DNA of 64,000 bases. Origin: Pseudomonadota bacterium. Lineage in GTDB: Bacteria; Pseudomonadota; Gammaproteobacteria; Burkholderiales; Burkholderiaceae_C. Below, piece by piece: positions 24,873-33,763 of this stretch (positions are counted from its first letter, which is position 1; every line of letters starts with the position of its first letter). The stretch is taken from the NCBI GenBank assembly GCA_963205115.1, contig CAUJHV010000003.1, positions 62,001 to 126,000 of the forward strand. The letters run 5' to 3'. The translations under genes and the position numbers were made by a program. Below the pieces are notes generated by a model. The model searched no databases. It was given only the letters and a program-made list of their open reading frames with translations, and was not told the DNA's origin.

Positions 24873-25982
24873 TCAGATGGGCGGGTGGGCCTGCACCGAG
24901 GCGTACTTCGCATAGCCGCTGCCGACACCGTATTCGATGATGCCGTAGCCGATTTCATCGCCGTCGCGCACCTCGATCACCTGGTCGGCCAGCGTGCGCA
25001 CGGTCTTGCGCACCGCGGGATCGGTGAGGTCCCAGGTCTCGTGGGCCGTGAACAGCTTGCCCTTGTCGTCACCGTGGAACCAGCCGTTCAGGCCGCCGTA
25101 GAGGCCACCCTTCAGGAAGTAGCGCGTGGGCAGCACGCGCACCTGCACCGGCCGCTGCTCGCCGCTGGCGAAGGTCAGGTTGAAAGTAGCGGCGGCCATG
25201 CTCTGGCCGTGCGGGTCGTCGTGCCAGGACACGTCGTGCTGCACGGTGACGAGCTGGTCGCGGCCTGAAGCCCGCTGGCCCGCGGGCCGCACCCGCTCGC
25301 CGCTGATGTAGATCAGGTCGCCCGGCGCGCGCTCCTTGAAGAAGATCACCAGGCCGTGGTCCTTGAACTGCGCCGTGGTCCAGCAGTAGAAGAAGGGCGG
25401 GTAGAAGGTCAGCGGCGGGTGGCTCTCGTCGGTGCGCATTTCCGCGCGCACGCCCCAGCTGTGGTCGCGCTGGCCGAGGAAGCCGGCCAGGTCGATGCGC
25501 CGGCCGTCGTACTCGAGCCATCCGGTGTAGCGGCCCATCTGCTGCGCGCGGTACATGTGCTCGGTGATGCGGCCCTCGCGCCGGCGCAGGTGGCCGGCTT
25601 CTTCGTGCGGGTTCATCGTGGCGTGGAACTCGATCTCGAAGCGCAGCCCGGAGTCGTTTTCGCCCAGCACCAGGCGGTGGTGCTTGAGGCCTTCGATCAC
25701 CGTGATGGACAAGGGGCCGACCGCGGTCTTCAGCGGGTCGGGCCGCAGGCGGCGCGAGGCGCGGAAGTTCCACTGCCGCCCCGGCACCGCCACGCCGGCG
25801 AAGACGTCCATCACATTGCGGTTCGGGTGGTAGCCCAGGCCGATGTCGAAGATCAGCTCGCCGCCCGGCACCGGGTGGCCGGTGTACCACAGGCGTTCCA
25901 TCCAGGCCGGGTCGCTGTTGTCGATCTGGTCGAAGGGGGTCGGCAGCTGGTGGCCGATCAGGTCGTCCTGCGGGCTGAGCAT
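24873..25982 (-). CDS. CrtC/AttH-like (lipocalin-fold hydratase-type) protein of unknown function
   Basis: The 369-residue protein has no signal peptide or membrane helix. It has FDIGLGYHPNRNVMDVFAG in the N-terminal half and the block GQRDHSWGVR near the middle, the kind of DxSWG motif seen in carotenoid 1,2-hydratase (CrtC)/AttH-like beta-barrel proteins. A hydratase or lipid-binding role on an isoprenoid-like substrate is possible but not shown. It starts at ATG 25982; further upstream codons would enter the divergent operator. It is monocistronic and divergent from the ECH operon with operator F between them, so it is probably co-regulated with the regulon. Confidence 0.8.
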   Translation of the reverse strand: MLSPQDDLIGHQLPTPFDQIDNSDPAWMERLWYTGHPVPGGELIFDIGLGYHPNRNVMDVFAGVAVPGRQWNFRASRRLRPDPLKTAVGPLSITVIEGLKHHRLVLGENDSGLRFEIEFHATMNPHEEAGHLRRREGRITEHMYRAQQMGRYTGWLEYDGRRIDLAGFLGQRDHSWGVRAEMRTDESHPPLTFYPPFFYCWTTAQFKDHGLVIFFKERAPGDLIYISGERVRPAGQRASGRDQLVTVQHDVSWHDDPHGQSMAAATFNLTFASGEQRPVQVRVLPTRYFLKGGLYGGLNGWFHGDDKGKLFTAHETWDLTDPAVRKTVRTLADQVIEVRDGDEIGYGIIEYGVGSGYAKYASVQAHPPI

Positions 25983-25999
25983 CGTGGTGCGGTCTCGGG

Positions 26000-26033
26000 T
26001 TGACGCTGAGGTCGTAACTAGTACGGTAGTGTA
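26000..26033 (+). promoter_or_regulatory. Promoter with operator TACGGTAGTGTA between divergent genes
   Basis: TTGACG (26000-26005), a 16-bp spacer and TACGGT (26022-26027) form a weak promoter for the ECH operon. The operator TACGGTAGTGTA (26022-26033; 11 of 12 to the shared consensus, with outer G/C pair) overlaps this -10. It lies in the 88-bp gap between the CrtC-like gene (start 25982) and the ECH gene (start 26071) and can control both. Confidence 0.58.
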
Positions 26034-26070
26034 CAGTCGGCACGAAAGACTTCCATCGGAGACTTCCCGC

Positions 26071-26859
26071 ATGAGCACCGATTCGATCCGTGTCGAGCGC
26101 GACGGCGCACTGGCCATCGTGAGCCTCGCGCAGGCCGCGCGCGGCAACCCGTTCGACGGCAGCTTCACGAAGGCATTCAAGGACGTCGCGGCCGATCTCT
26201 GGAACGCCACCGACCTGCGCGCAGTGCTGCTGCGCGCCGAAGGCCCCAACTTCAGCGTCGGCGGCGACCTGAAGAGCTTCTACCCGGTGCGCCACGAACT
26301 GGGCCCGCTGGTGCGCCAGTGGACGGCCGACCTGCACATGGGCCTGCAGCGCTTCTGGGGCCTGCCGGTGCCGGTGGTCTGCGCGGTGCAGGGCTTCGCG
26401 ATGGGCGGCGGCGTCGCGCTGCTGGCGGGCGCCGACGTGGTGCTGGCCGCCGAGGGCGCGAAATTCGGCTCGGCCTTTGCGCAGCTGGGTTTCAGCTGCG
26501 ACTCCGGATCCAGCGCCACGCTGACGGCGCGCATGGGCGCGGCACGCGCGCGCCGCTTCGTGATGCTGGCCGAGATGCTCGGCGCATCCGAGGCGCTGGC
26601 TGCCGGCCTGGCTGACCGCGTCGTGCCCGACGCGCAGCTGCAGGACGACGCACTCGTGCTCGCCCGCCAGATGGCCGCTGGCCCGACGCTGGCCTACGGC
26701 GAGATCAAGCGCCTCTTCATGAAGGCCGGCGCGGCGCAGCTGCAGGCGCAGCTGGAAGACGAAGCGCTGACGCTGGCGCGCGTCTCCGCGGGCCACGACG
26801 CGCAAGAGGGCATCGCGGCGCTGGTCGAAAAGCGCAAGCCGGTGTTCCAGGGCCGCTGA
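26071..26859 (+). CDS. Enoyl-CoA hydratase/isomerase-family protein lacking both hydratase glutamates
   Basis: The 262-residue crotonase-fold protein has the oxyanion-hole segments FSVGGDLKSF near 65 and GFAMGGGVALLAGADVV near 110. The two catalytic Glu of hydratases are absent: the first reads GGGVAL and the second FGSAFAQLG. An Asp in CDSGSSATL, where isomerases have PDSGG, is present, so it may be a Delta3-Delta2-enoyl-CoA isomerase or another crotonase-type enzyme. CGGAGA (26058-26063) precedes ATG 26071. It leads the operon with a second ECH and a thioesterase. Confidence 0.83.
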   Translation: MSTDSIRVERDGALAIVSLAQAARGNPFDGSFTKAFKDVAADLWNATDLRAVLLRAEGPNFSVGGDLKSFYPVRHELGPLVRQWTADLHMGLQRFWGLPVPVVCAVQGFAMGGGVALLAGADVVLAAEGAKFGSAFAQLGFSCDSGSSATLTARMGAARARRFVMLAEMLGASEALAAGLADRVVPDAQLQDDALVLARQMAAGPTLAYGEIKRLFMKAGAAQLQAQLEDEALTLARVSAGHDAQEGIAALVEKRKPVFQGR

Positions 26860-26868
26860 TCCGCCGCC

Positions 26869-27630
26869 ATGGAACCGTACGACCACCTGCTCGTCGAGTG
26901 CCATGTCGACGGCTTCGCCACCATCGTCTTCAACCGCCCGGCGAAGCTGAATACGCTGTCGATCGGACTGCGCCGCGAGCTGGGCCGCGCGGTCGAGGCC
27001 CTGGAGGCCGACCCCGCGATTCATGTGCTGATCCTCACGGGCAGCGGCCGCGCCTTCACCGCCGGCCTCGATCTCGATGAATGGGGCGCGGCTCCGGCCG
27101 CCGGTGCCTGGGAATACAACGCGGTGGCCGCGATCGAAGGCTTCAGCGGCCCGGTCATCGGCGCGATCAACGGGCTCGCCATCACCGGTGGCGTGGAGCT
27201 TGCGCTGGCCTGCGACCTGCTCATCGCCGCCAGCGACGCACGCTTTGCCGATACGCATGTCAAGGTGGGCTTGTTGCCGGGCTGGGGCGGCTCGGTGTGG
27301 ATGCAGCAGCGCATCGGCCCGCACCGCGCCAAGGAACTCGCGCTCACCGGCCGCTTCTTCAACGCACAGGAGGCGCTGGCCTGGGGCTTCGTCAACCGCG
27401 TCGTGGCGCCGGAGCATTTGCGTGCGGAGGCCGAAGCGCTCGCGCGTCAGATGCTGGCCCACCCGCCCGAAGGCCTGGTGGCTTACAAGCGGCTGCTGAA
27501 CGACGAGGCCGGCCTGCCGCTGGCGGCGGCGTTCCAGCTCGAAAGCGAACGTGCGCGCGCCGCCAACATCGTCGTCACGCGTGAAGAGATCGACGCCCGG
27601 CTGGCCCGGCTGCGTCGCCAACGACCATGA
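26869..27630 (+). CDS. Enoyl-CoA hydratase/isomerase-family protein
   Basis: The 253-residue crotonase-fold protein has TAGLDLDEWG near 65 and GLAITGGVELALACDLL near 105. The first hydratase Glu is kept (GGVEL), but the second is His (DTHVKVGLLPGWGG). Hydratases usually need both, so the activity may be a modified hydration, a retro-Claisen step or isomerisation. The same His replacement occurs in the ECH at 33764. It lies 9 bp after the first ECH and overlaps the thioesterase by 4 bp. Confidence 0.85.
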   Translation: MEPYDHLLVECHVDGFATIVFNRPAKLNTLSIGLRRELGRAVEALEADPAIHVLILTGSGRAFTAGLDLDEWGAAPAAGAWEYNAVAAIEGFSGPVIGAINGLAITGGVELALACDLLIAASDARFADTHVKVGLLPGWGGSVWMQQRIGPHRAKELALTGRFFNAQEALAWGFVNRVVAPEHLRAEAEALARQMLAHPPEGLVAYKRLLNDEAGLPLAAAFQLESERARAANIVVTREEIDARLARLRRQRP

Positions 27631-28520
27631 CCCCGCATCCCATCCCCGCCTGGGACGGCCGCGACCTGCGCGACCTGCTCGCGCTGGACGAAATCGCGCC
27701 TTCCACGTTCCGCACACGCTGCGGCGACGCCAATGCACACGGCCGCGCCTACGGCGGCCAGATCCTCGCGCAGGCATTGATCGCCGCGGCACGCACCGTG
27801 CCGGCAGGCCGTCCCTGCACGGCGATGCAGTTCATGTTCCTGCAGGGCACCCTGTGGGACGAGGCACTGGACCTGCACGTCACGGCGCTTCAGGACGGCA
27901 AGCGCTTCTCCACGCGCCATGTGCGTGGCGTGCAGGCCGGCGGCCGCCTCGTGCTGGATGCGCAGATCAGCTTCGCGGTGTCCATCGATGCGCCGGGCCA
28001 CGGCGCGCCACCTCGCGTGGTGCTCGAAGACCCGGCCTCGCTGCCCACGGTCGACCAGCTGCCGGCCGACTGGTCGGCCGCGGTCGAGCGATCGGTCGGC
28101 TACCCGTTTGCGGTGAAAGAGAGCATCGACTTCCGCTTCGCCGGACCCCCGCCGCAGCTGCGGCTGGAATTGCCCGAGCCACGTCTGCGTTTCTGGCTGC
28201 GGTCGAAAGTGCCGCTGGTCGACGACCCGCACCTGCACGCCGCCGCCTTCGCCTACCTGTCGGACTGGTGGCTCAACTTCCCGGGCGTCGGCGGCCATCA
28301 GGACGAGGCGCAGGCCAGCGGCGGCTTGTATGTGGCGAGTCTGAACCATGCGATCTGGTTTCACCGCCCGCTGCGCGCCGACGAGTGGCTGCACGTCGAC
28401 AGCACCAGCCCGGCGGCCGCGTCAGGGCGCGGCCTGTCGATCGCACGCGTGCATAACCGCCAAGGTCAGCTGCTGGCCAGTGCCTCGCAGGAGTGCCTGA
28501 TGGCACCGCGCGAGCGCTGA
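27627..28520 (+). CDS. tesB: Acyl-CoA thioesterase II (TesB family)
   Basis: The 297-residue protein is a double-hotdog thioesterase with an N-terminal AYGGQILAQALIAA segment and FMFLQGT near residue 70. The C-terminal hotdog has LNHAIWFHRPLRADEWLHVDSTSPAAASGRGL, which matches TesB. It releases free acid and CoA and may prevent CoA sequestration by dead-end intermediates. It is last in the ECH operon (ATGA overlap) and converges on the orphan SBP gene across a hairpin. Confidence 0.88.
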   Translation: MTPHPIPAWDGRDLRDLLALDEIAPSTFRTRCGDANAHGRAYGGQILAQALIAAARTVPAGRPCTAMQFMFLQGTLWDEALDLHVTALQDGKRFSTRHVRGVQAGGRLVLDAQISFAVSIDAPGHGAPPRVVLEDPASLPTVDQLPADWSAAVERSVGYPFAVKESIDFRFAGPPPQLRLELPEPRLRFWLRSKVPLVDDPHLHAAAFAYLSDWWLNFPGVGGHQDEAQASGGLYVASLNHAIWFHRPLRADEWLHVDSTSPAAASGRGLSIARVHNRQGQLLASASQECLMAPRER

Positions 28521-28589
28521 TGCTGCGCGCACGACGCCGGAAGGCATGGCGCGGCTGCCGCCAGCGAGAGCGCGTTCTCACGCAGGCCC

Positions 28590-28609
28590 GCTGACGCACC
28601 CGCGTCAGC
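28590..28609. terminator. Hairpin terminator between convergent operons
   Basis: GCTGACGC (28590-28597) and GCGTCAGC (28602-28609) form a perfect 8-bp stem with an ACCC loop in the 89-bp gap between the thioesterase stop and the SBP stop. No T-tract follows on either strand, so termination strength is uncertain. Confidence 0.42.
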
Positions 28610-29794
28610 TCACATCTTGCATTCGGGGCTGGGCGGCATCGTCGTGCGCGCAGCCGGCTCCACGCTGCGCAGCGCCATCTCGCCCTTGCCGGGCGCTGCC
28701 TTCACGGCCTGCACCACCACCATCGGCCGCACCAGCTGATGGTCGGCGGCACGCATCTCGATGTCGCCGACGATGGTGTTGGCGAGTTTGAGGCCCTTGA
28801 GCGCGCCGCGCACGGCCGCCACGTCGGTGGACTTCGCTTTCGTGATGGCCTCGTGCACCAGCATGAAGGCGAGGTAGGCGTCGGCCGCCAGGTAGCTGGG
28901 CTTGCGGTTGAAGCGCGCCTCGAAGGCTTTCACGAACTCGGCGTTTGCCGTGCCGGGCAGGGTGGCGAAATAGCTCTGCGCCGACCACACGCCGACCGTG
29001 CTGTCGCCCTGGCCGGTGATCAGGATCTCGTTGACCATCGACGCGCTCAGCACGAGCTTGTACTTCTCGAAGAGCCCGAACTGCGCCTGCTGCTTGGCCA
29101 GACCCACGCCGGTAGCGCCGGGCATGTACATCACCAGCGCATCGGCGGGCTTGCCCAGCAGCTGAGCGATGTTGCTGCCGTGGTCCGTGGTGGACAGCGG
29201 CGTGTAGAGCTCCTTGCCGATGCTCCCGCCGAAGGCGGGCAGCGCAGCGGTCAGGTATTTGCTGGCATTTCGTGCGGCGGCCATGTCGGCCATCAACATG
29301 TCGATGGTCTTGATGCCGTTGCGTTGCGCCAGCTCGCGCCAGACCTGCACCTGGCTCCCATCGCTGATGCCGATGCGGAAATAGTTCGGGTTGCAGTTCT
29401 TGCCGGTGAGGTCGTCCGACGCTGCAGTCGCGTCGAGGAACAGCGCATTGAGTTCGCCCAGCTTCGCACTCACCGCCAGCGAATTGCCCGAAGGACTCAG
29501 GCTGGTGAAGAACGAGACGCCCTGCTGCTGAACCAGCTTGTTGGCCGCGGCGATGGCTCCTGCCGGCGGGCCGTCGTGGTTCTGGATCACGAGCTCGTAC
29601 TTGCGGCCCAGCGCGCCGCCCTTGGCGTTCAGCGTCTCCACGGCCATCGTCGTGCCTTCGTTGATGGCGCTGGAGAACGGTACCAGCGGGCCGGCCTCGA
29701 TATTCAGCACGCCCAGCTTGATGGTCTGCTGCGCAAAGGCGGCGCCGTGCAGCGCCAGGGCGGCGGCCATTGCTGCGCGAAGGGTGGTCTTCAT
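28610..29794 (-). CDS. Orphan periplasmic substrate-binding protein of HAAT type (LivK-like)
   Basis: The 394-residue protein has a Sec-type leader (MKTTLRAAMAAALALHGAAFAQQ) and then IKLGVLNIEAGPLVPFS and ETLNAKGGALGRKYEL, as in type-I binding proteins. GAGGAGA precedes the start. No permease or ATPase gene adjoins it; it lies 22 bp after a CoA-ligase gene in a two-gene operon. It resembles the SBP at 18123 in layout, including a C-terminal PSPEC/NPEC-like Cys motif, so it may feed the importer encoded at 19348-22636. That sharing is inference. Confidence 0.88.
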   Translation of the reverse strand: MKTTLRAAMAAALALHGAAFAQQTIKLGVLNIEAGPLVPFSSAINEGTTMAVETLNAKGGALGRKYELVIQNHDGPPAGAIAAANKLVQQQGVSFFTSLSPSGNSLAVSAKLGELNALFLDATAASDDLTGKNCNPNYFRIGISDGSQVQVWRELAQRNGIKTIDMLMADMAAARNASKYLTAALPAFGGSIGKELYTPLSTTDHGSNIAQLLGKPADALVMYMPGATGVGLAKQQAQFGLFEKYKLVLSASMVNEILITGQGDSTVGVWSAQSYFATLPGTANAEFVKAFEARFNRKPSYLAADAYLAFMLVHEAITKAKSTDVAAVRGALKGLKLANTIVGDIEMRAADHQLVRPMVVVQAVKAAPGKGEMALRSVEPAARTTMPPSPECKM

Positions 29795-29816
29795 CGTCGT
29801 CTCCTCGGGTGGTTCT

Positions 29817-31376
29817 TCAGGCGATCTTGCGTGTGTGGCCGGCCCAGTGCGGGTCGCGCAGCACGTTCTTGCGCACTTTGCCCACGGGTGTCACTGGCAG
29901 CGGCTCGGCGCGGAATTCATAGCTGCGCGGCACCTTGTAGCCGCCGATGTGGGCACGGCAGTGGGCGTCGAGCTCGGCTTCGGTGACGCTCATGCCGTCG
30001 CGCGGCACGATGACGGCGTGCACGCTCTCGCCCCATTGCGCGCTGGGCACGCCGATGACGGCGGCCTCGCGCACGGCAGGGTGCAGGAACAGCACACGCT
30101 CGACCTCGATGGAGTAGACGTTTTCGCCACCGGTGACGATCATGTCCTTGATGCGGTCGGCCACGTAGAGGAAGCCGTCCTCGTCCATCGTGCCGGCGTC
30201 GCCGGTGTGCATCCAGCCGTCTTTCAGCACCGCGGCTGTCGCCTCGGGGTTGTTGAAGTAGCCGTTCATCAGCATGTCGCTGCGCACGACGATCTCGCCC
30301 AGCGTGTCCGGCGGCGCGGTGCTGCCGTCGGGCAAGACGATCTTCACCTCGTTGCCGAAGGCGGGCTGTCCGGCCGAGCGCAGGCGCCGGGCCTTCGGAC
30401 CGCTGGTGAGGTGGTCGCGCCAGCGCAGGATGGTCGCGAAGCCGCCGGTCTCGGTCATGCCGAAGACCTGGAAGAAGCGCCAGGTGGGCAACTTCTGCAT
30501 CGCCTGCGTGATCAGCGCCTCGGGCATCGGGCTGCCGCCGTAGACGCAGGTGCGCAGGCTGCTCAGGTCGTACTTGTCGAAGTCCGGGTGGTTCAGCAGC
30601 AGGTTGATCATCGTCGGCACGAGCACCGCGTTGGTCACCCGGTGCTCCTGGATCGTCTGCATCACCAGCACGGGGTCGAACTTGGGCAGCGGCAGGTGCG
30701 TGCCACCGGCCATCGTGATGTAGAGCAGCGCACTCGCGCCGGCAAAGTGGAAATAGCCGGCCACGTACGCAAAGCTCAGGTCTTCCACGTCGGGCAGCCA
30801 GGCCAGGTAGCCCATCGTCGCGACGTACAGGCCGCGGTGGCTCATCATCACGCCCTTGGGGTGGGCCGTGGTGCCGCCGGTATAAAAGATGACCCACAGG
30901 TCTTCGCCACGGCGGCCGGCGTCGGGCAAGGGGGTGGTCTGCGCCACCAGGGTCTCGTAATCGAGCATGCCCTCGGGGCAGGGGCCTTCGCCCATCCAGA
31001 CCAGCGTCTTCACCCACGCCAGCCGGGCCTTCAGCTCGAGCGCCTGATCGATGAAGCTGTCGTCGACGAACAGCACCGAGGCCTTCGAGTCGGTCAGCGC
31101 GTACACGTTCTCGGCCACCGACCAGCGGACGTTCAAGGGCGCGAAGGCCCCGCCGGCCCAGGGCACCGCGAAGAAGAGCTCGACGTAGCGATCGGAGTTC
31201 ATCGCCAGCGCGGCGACGAAGTTGCCGCCTTCGATGCCCAGGGCGCGCAAGGCGCCCGCCAGGCGTGGCACGCGCTGGCCCACCTCCTGCCAGGTGCGGC
31301 GCCGGCCGTTGCAGAGGGTGGCGGTGCGCTGGGGTTGGCAGGCGACAGCCTGGGTGAGAAAGCGGGTGCCTTGCAT
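29817..31376 (-). CDS. AMP-forming acyl-CoA synthetase
   Basis: The 519-residue ANL-superfamily ligase has the P-loop FYTGGTTAHPKGVMMSH near residue 170, FGMTETGG near 305, the hinge GDAGTMDEDGFLYVADR near 400 and VGKVRKN near the C-terminus with the catalytic Lys. It resembles medium/long-chain or aromatic acid-CoA ligases; specificity cannot be read. It starts at ATG 31376, divergent from the ACAD operon with two operator copies between. It probably activates the solute bound by the SBP encoded 22 bp downstream. Confidence 0.87.
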   Translation of the reverse strand: MQGTRFLTQAVACQPQRTATLCNGRRRTWQEVGQRVPRLAGALRALGIEGGNFVAALAMNSDRYVELFFAVPWAGGAFAPLNVRWSVAENVYALTDSKASVLFVDDSFIDQALELKARLAWVKTLVWMGEGPCPEGMLDYETLVAQTTPLPDAGRRGEDLWVIFYTGGTTAHPKGVMMSHRGLYVATMGYLAWLPDVEDLSFAYVAGYFHFAGASALLYITMAGGTHLPLPKFDPVLVMQTIQEHRVTNAVLVPTMINLLLNHPDFDKYDLSSLRTCVYGGSPMPEALITQAMQKLPTWRFFQVFGMTETGGFATILRWRDHLTSGPKARRLRSAGQPAFGNEVKIVLPDGSTAPPDTLGEIVVRSDMLMNGYFNNPEATAAVLKDGWMHTGDAGTMDEDGFLYVADRIKDMIVTGGENVYSIEVERVLFLHPAVREAAVIGVPSAQWGESVHAVIVPRDGMSVTEAELDAHCRAHIGGYKVPRSYEFRAEPLPVTPVGKVRKNVLRDPHWAGHTRKIA

Positions 31377-31405
31377 GGCGCGGGTCTCCGTGAGCGGGCA
31401 AGTCT

Positions 31406-31432
31406 TACACTAGCGCATGGTCAGCTGGTGCA
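31406..31432. promoter_or_regulatory. Tandem operator copies (TACACTAGCGCA and TCAGCTGGTGCA) in divergent promoter
   Basis: TACACTAGCGCA (31406-31417) matches the consensus at 10 of 12 positions. A second, weaker copy TCAGCTGGTGCA (31421-31432; 8 of 12) follows with a centre-to-centre distance of 15 bp. They lie in the 201-bp gap between the ligase gene (start 31376) and the ACAD gene (start 31578). Confidence 0.45.
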
Positions 31433-31484
31433 CATAGTGGTGCTTACCCGATCACCGATGGATCGACCGGGGGCGTTGCCGGTG

Positions 31485-31503
31485 CGGCACAGATGCTGTG
31501 CCG
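31485..31503. other. Hairpin in the leader of the ACAD operon
   Basis: CGGCACAG (31485-31492) and CTGTGCCG (31496-31503) form a perfect 8-bp stem with an ATG loop, 75 bp before the ACAD start. It could be a regulator site or an mRNA leader hairpin. The same GGCACAG/CTGTGCC stem, with inverted polarity, occurs at 39291-39311. Confidence 0.35.
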
Positions 31504-31577
31504 GCCGCCGCCTTTTCCGCGGCGATCGACGGCCTTAGCCTTGCGTCCAGGCACACCAGGCAGAGGAACCGGCACGC

Positions 31578-32744
31578 ATGAACTTCACCGAAGAACAGAT
31601 CGCCTTCCGCGACAGCATCCGCCGCATGGTGGCCAGGCACGTGGCGCCGATCGCTGCCGAGGTCGACGAGACCGATCGCTTTCCCACCGAACTCGTCAAG
31701 CTGTACGGCGAGATGGGACTGATGCAGCTGTGGATTCCGGAGAAGTACGGCGGCCCCGAAGGCAACCTGACGATGATGTGCATCGCCCGCGAGGAGATCT
31801 CGCGCGTGTCGCCGGCCTGCGGTTCGATCGCCGGCCTGAACACGATGTTCGTGATGCCGCTGCTGCACTTCGGCACCGAAGAACAGCGCCAACGCTTCCT
31901 GCCGAAGGTGGCCGCCGGCGGCGTGGTCACCGCCATCGCCATCAGCGAGCCGCAGGCCGGCAGCGACATCGGTGCCATGCAGACGCGCGCCGTGCGTGAC
32001 GGCGACAGCTACGTCATCAACGGCCGCAAGCAGTGGTGCAGCTACGGTGTCGAGGCGGACTACATCGTGGTCATGGCGCGCACCGACGGCGAGGGCGGCG
32101 ACAACCCGCGCCACGCCCGCACGGGCGCGGAGGGCATCAGCGCCTTCGTCGTCGAGCCGAAGAAGATGAAAGGCATCAGCTTCGGCCGCCACGAGCGCAA
32201 GATGGGCTGGCGCGGTGCGCCGAACACGCCGATCTTCTTCGACAACCTGCGCGTGCCGGCCGAGAACCTGATCGGCGAGGAAGGCAAGGGCTTCAAGGCG
32301 AGCATGCGCGCGCTGGACCTGAACCGCCCGACCATCGGCGCCCAGTGCGTGGGCCTGGCACAGGGCGCGCTGGACGCCTGCGTGGCCTACGCCAAGGAGC
32401 GCAAGCAGTTCAAGCGCGCGATCGCGGAATTCCAGGGCGTGCAGTTCATGCTGGCCGACATGGCGATCAACATCGAGGCCGGCCGTGCGCTGGTCTACGA
32501 ATGCGCGCGTGCCGGCGACAACGGCGAATGGGAGCGGCTGAACCTGCTGGCCAGCATGGCCAAGTGCTTCGGCAGCGACATGGCCATGAAGGTCACCACC
32601 GATGCGGTGCAGGTCTTCGGCGGTTACGGTTATACGAAGGACTACCCGGTGGAGCGCTGGATGCGCGACGCCAAGCTGGCGCAGATCTTCGAAGGCACGA
32701 ACCAGATCCAGCGCGTCGTCATCGCCAAGCAGCTGCTCGCCTGA
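31578..32744 (+). CDS. Acyl-CoA dehydrogenase (short/branched-chain type)
   Basis: The 388-residue ACAD is canonical: [16 protein letters not shown] near residue 125, [28 protein letters not shown] near 270 and [34 protein letters not shown] at the C-terminus. The Glu in FEGT is the catalytic base. AGAGGAA precedes ATG 31578. It heads an operon with a Bug-type SBP, an ECH and an epoxide hydrolase, and would form the 2-enoyl-CoA for that ECH. Confidence 0.92.
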   Translation: MNFTEEQIAFRDSIRRMVARHVAPIAAEVDETDRFPTELVKLYGEMGLMQLWIPEKYGGPEGNLTMMCIAREEISRVSPACGSIAGLNTMFVMPLLHFGTEEQRQRFLPKVAAGGVVTAIAISEPQAGSDIGAMQTRAVRDGDSYVINGRKQWCSYGVEADYIVVMARTDGEGGDNPRHARTGAEGISAFVVEPKKMKGISFGRHERKMGWRGAPNTPIFFDNLRVPAENLIGEEGKGFKASMRALDLNRPTIGAQCVGLAQGALDACVAYAKERKQFKRAIAEFQGVQFMLADMAINIEAGRALVYECARAGDNGEWERLNLLASMAKCFGSDMAMKVTTDAVQVFGGYGYTKDYPVERWMRDAKLAQIFEGTNQIQRVVIAKQLLA

Positions 32745-32775
32745 GACAGCAGCGGAACCTTATCTTGGAGACCCC

Positions 32776-33747
32776 ATGAAGCGAAGAAGCATCACTGTAC
32801 TGGCAGCCTGCATGTGCCTGCCCGCACTCAGCTGGGCGCAGGCCGCGACCTTCCCGAGCCGGCCGGTGCAGATGCTGATCCCGTACCCGTCCGGCGGGAC
32901 CACGGACGTGATGGCGCGCGCGCTGCAGGAACCGCTGCAGAAGGCGCTGGGCCAGCCGATCGTCGTCGAGAACAAGTCCGGTGCGGCGGGCGTGCTGGCG
33001 GCGCGCGAAGTGGCGCGTGGCAAGCCCGACGGCCACGTGCTGCTGTTCGTCAACAGCGGCATCGTCACGGTGACGCACCACGTGCAGAAGGACGCCGGCT
33101 TCGACGGCGTGAAGGACTTCGCCCCGGTGGCGCTGGTCACGTCGGCACCGCTGTTTGTCGTCGTGCCGGGCACGCTGCCGGTGTCGGACCTGAGAGGGTT
33201 TATCGAGTACGCCAAGAAGCAGCCTGGCCCGCTGGCGTATGCCACCGCCGGCGTGGGCAGCTTCGGCCACCTGTCGAGCGAGACCTTCGCGAAAGCGGCC
33301 GGGCTGAGCATGACGCACATCCCCTACCGCGGCCAGGCACCGACGACCAACGCGGTGCTGACCGGCGAGGTGCAACTGCTCATCACCAGCATGAGCAGCG
33401 CGATGCGCGGCTTCATCGACAGCGGCAAGCTCAAGCTGCTGGCCGTGACCGCCAAGCAGCCCAGCTCGCAGACGCCCGGCGTGCCCACGGTGGCCAGTGT
33501 GCTGCCCGGCTATGCCGCCGAGACCTGGTTCGGCTTCGTCACCACGGCCGGCACGCCGCCCGACATCGTGAACAAGCTCAACACCACGATCAACAGCTTG
33601 CTGACGCAGAAGGACCTGCAGGACAAGATGACCGCGCTGGGCCAGCAGGTGCAGACCATGACCCCCGCGCAGCTGGGGGCCCTGATCGCCGAGGACTCGG
33701 CGCGCTGGGGCCAGGTCGTGCGCGAGCAGAACATCACCGCCCAATAA
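32776..33747 (+). CDS. Bug/TctC-family (TTT) periplasmic substrate-binding protein
   Basis: The 323-residue protein has a Sec leader ending near LSWAQA, then FPSRPVQMLIPYPSGGTTDVMAR, the hallmark start of the tripartite tricarboxylate transporter binding proteins (Bug family), which are greatly expanded in Burkholderiales. GKPDGHVLLFVNSG and THIPYRGQAPTTNAVLTGEVQLL are also typical. No TctA/TctB membrane genes are nearby, as is common for Bug proteins. GGAG precedes ATG 32776. Being between an ACAD and an ECH gene, it probably binds a carboxylate linked to the pathway. Confidence 0.92.
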   Translation: MKRRSITVLAACMCLPALSWAQAATFPSRPVQMLIPYPSGGTTDVMARALQEPLQKALGQPIVVENKSGAAGVLAAREVARGKPDGHVLLFVNSGIVTVTHHVQKDAGFDGVKDFAPVALVTSAPLFVVVPGTLPVSDLRGFIEYAKKQPGPLAYATAGVGSFGHLSSETFAKAAGLSMTHIPYRGQAPTTNAVLTGEVQLLITSMSSAMRGFIDSGKLKLLAVTAKQPSSQTPGVPTVASVLPGYAAETWFGFVTTAGTPPDIVNKLNTTINSLLTQKDLQDKMTALGQQVQTMTPAQLGALIAEDSARWGQVVREQNITAQ

Positions 33748-33763
33748 CCACCGGAGACTCCCG

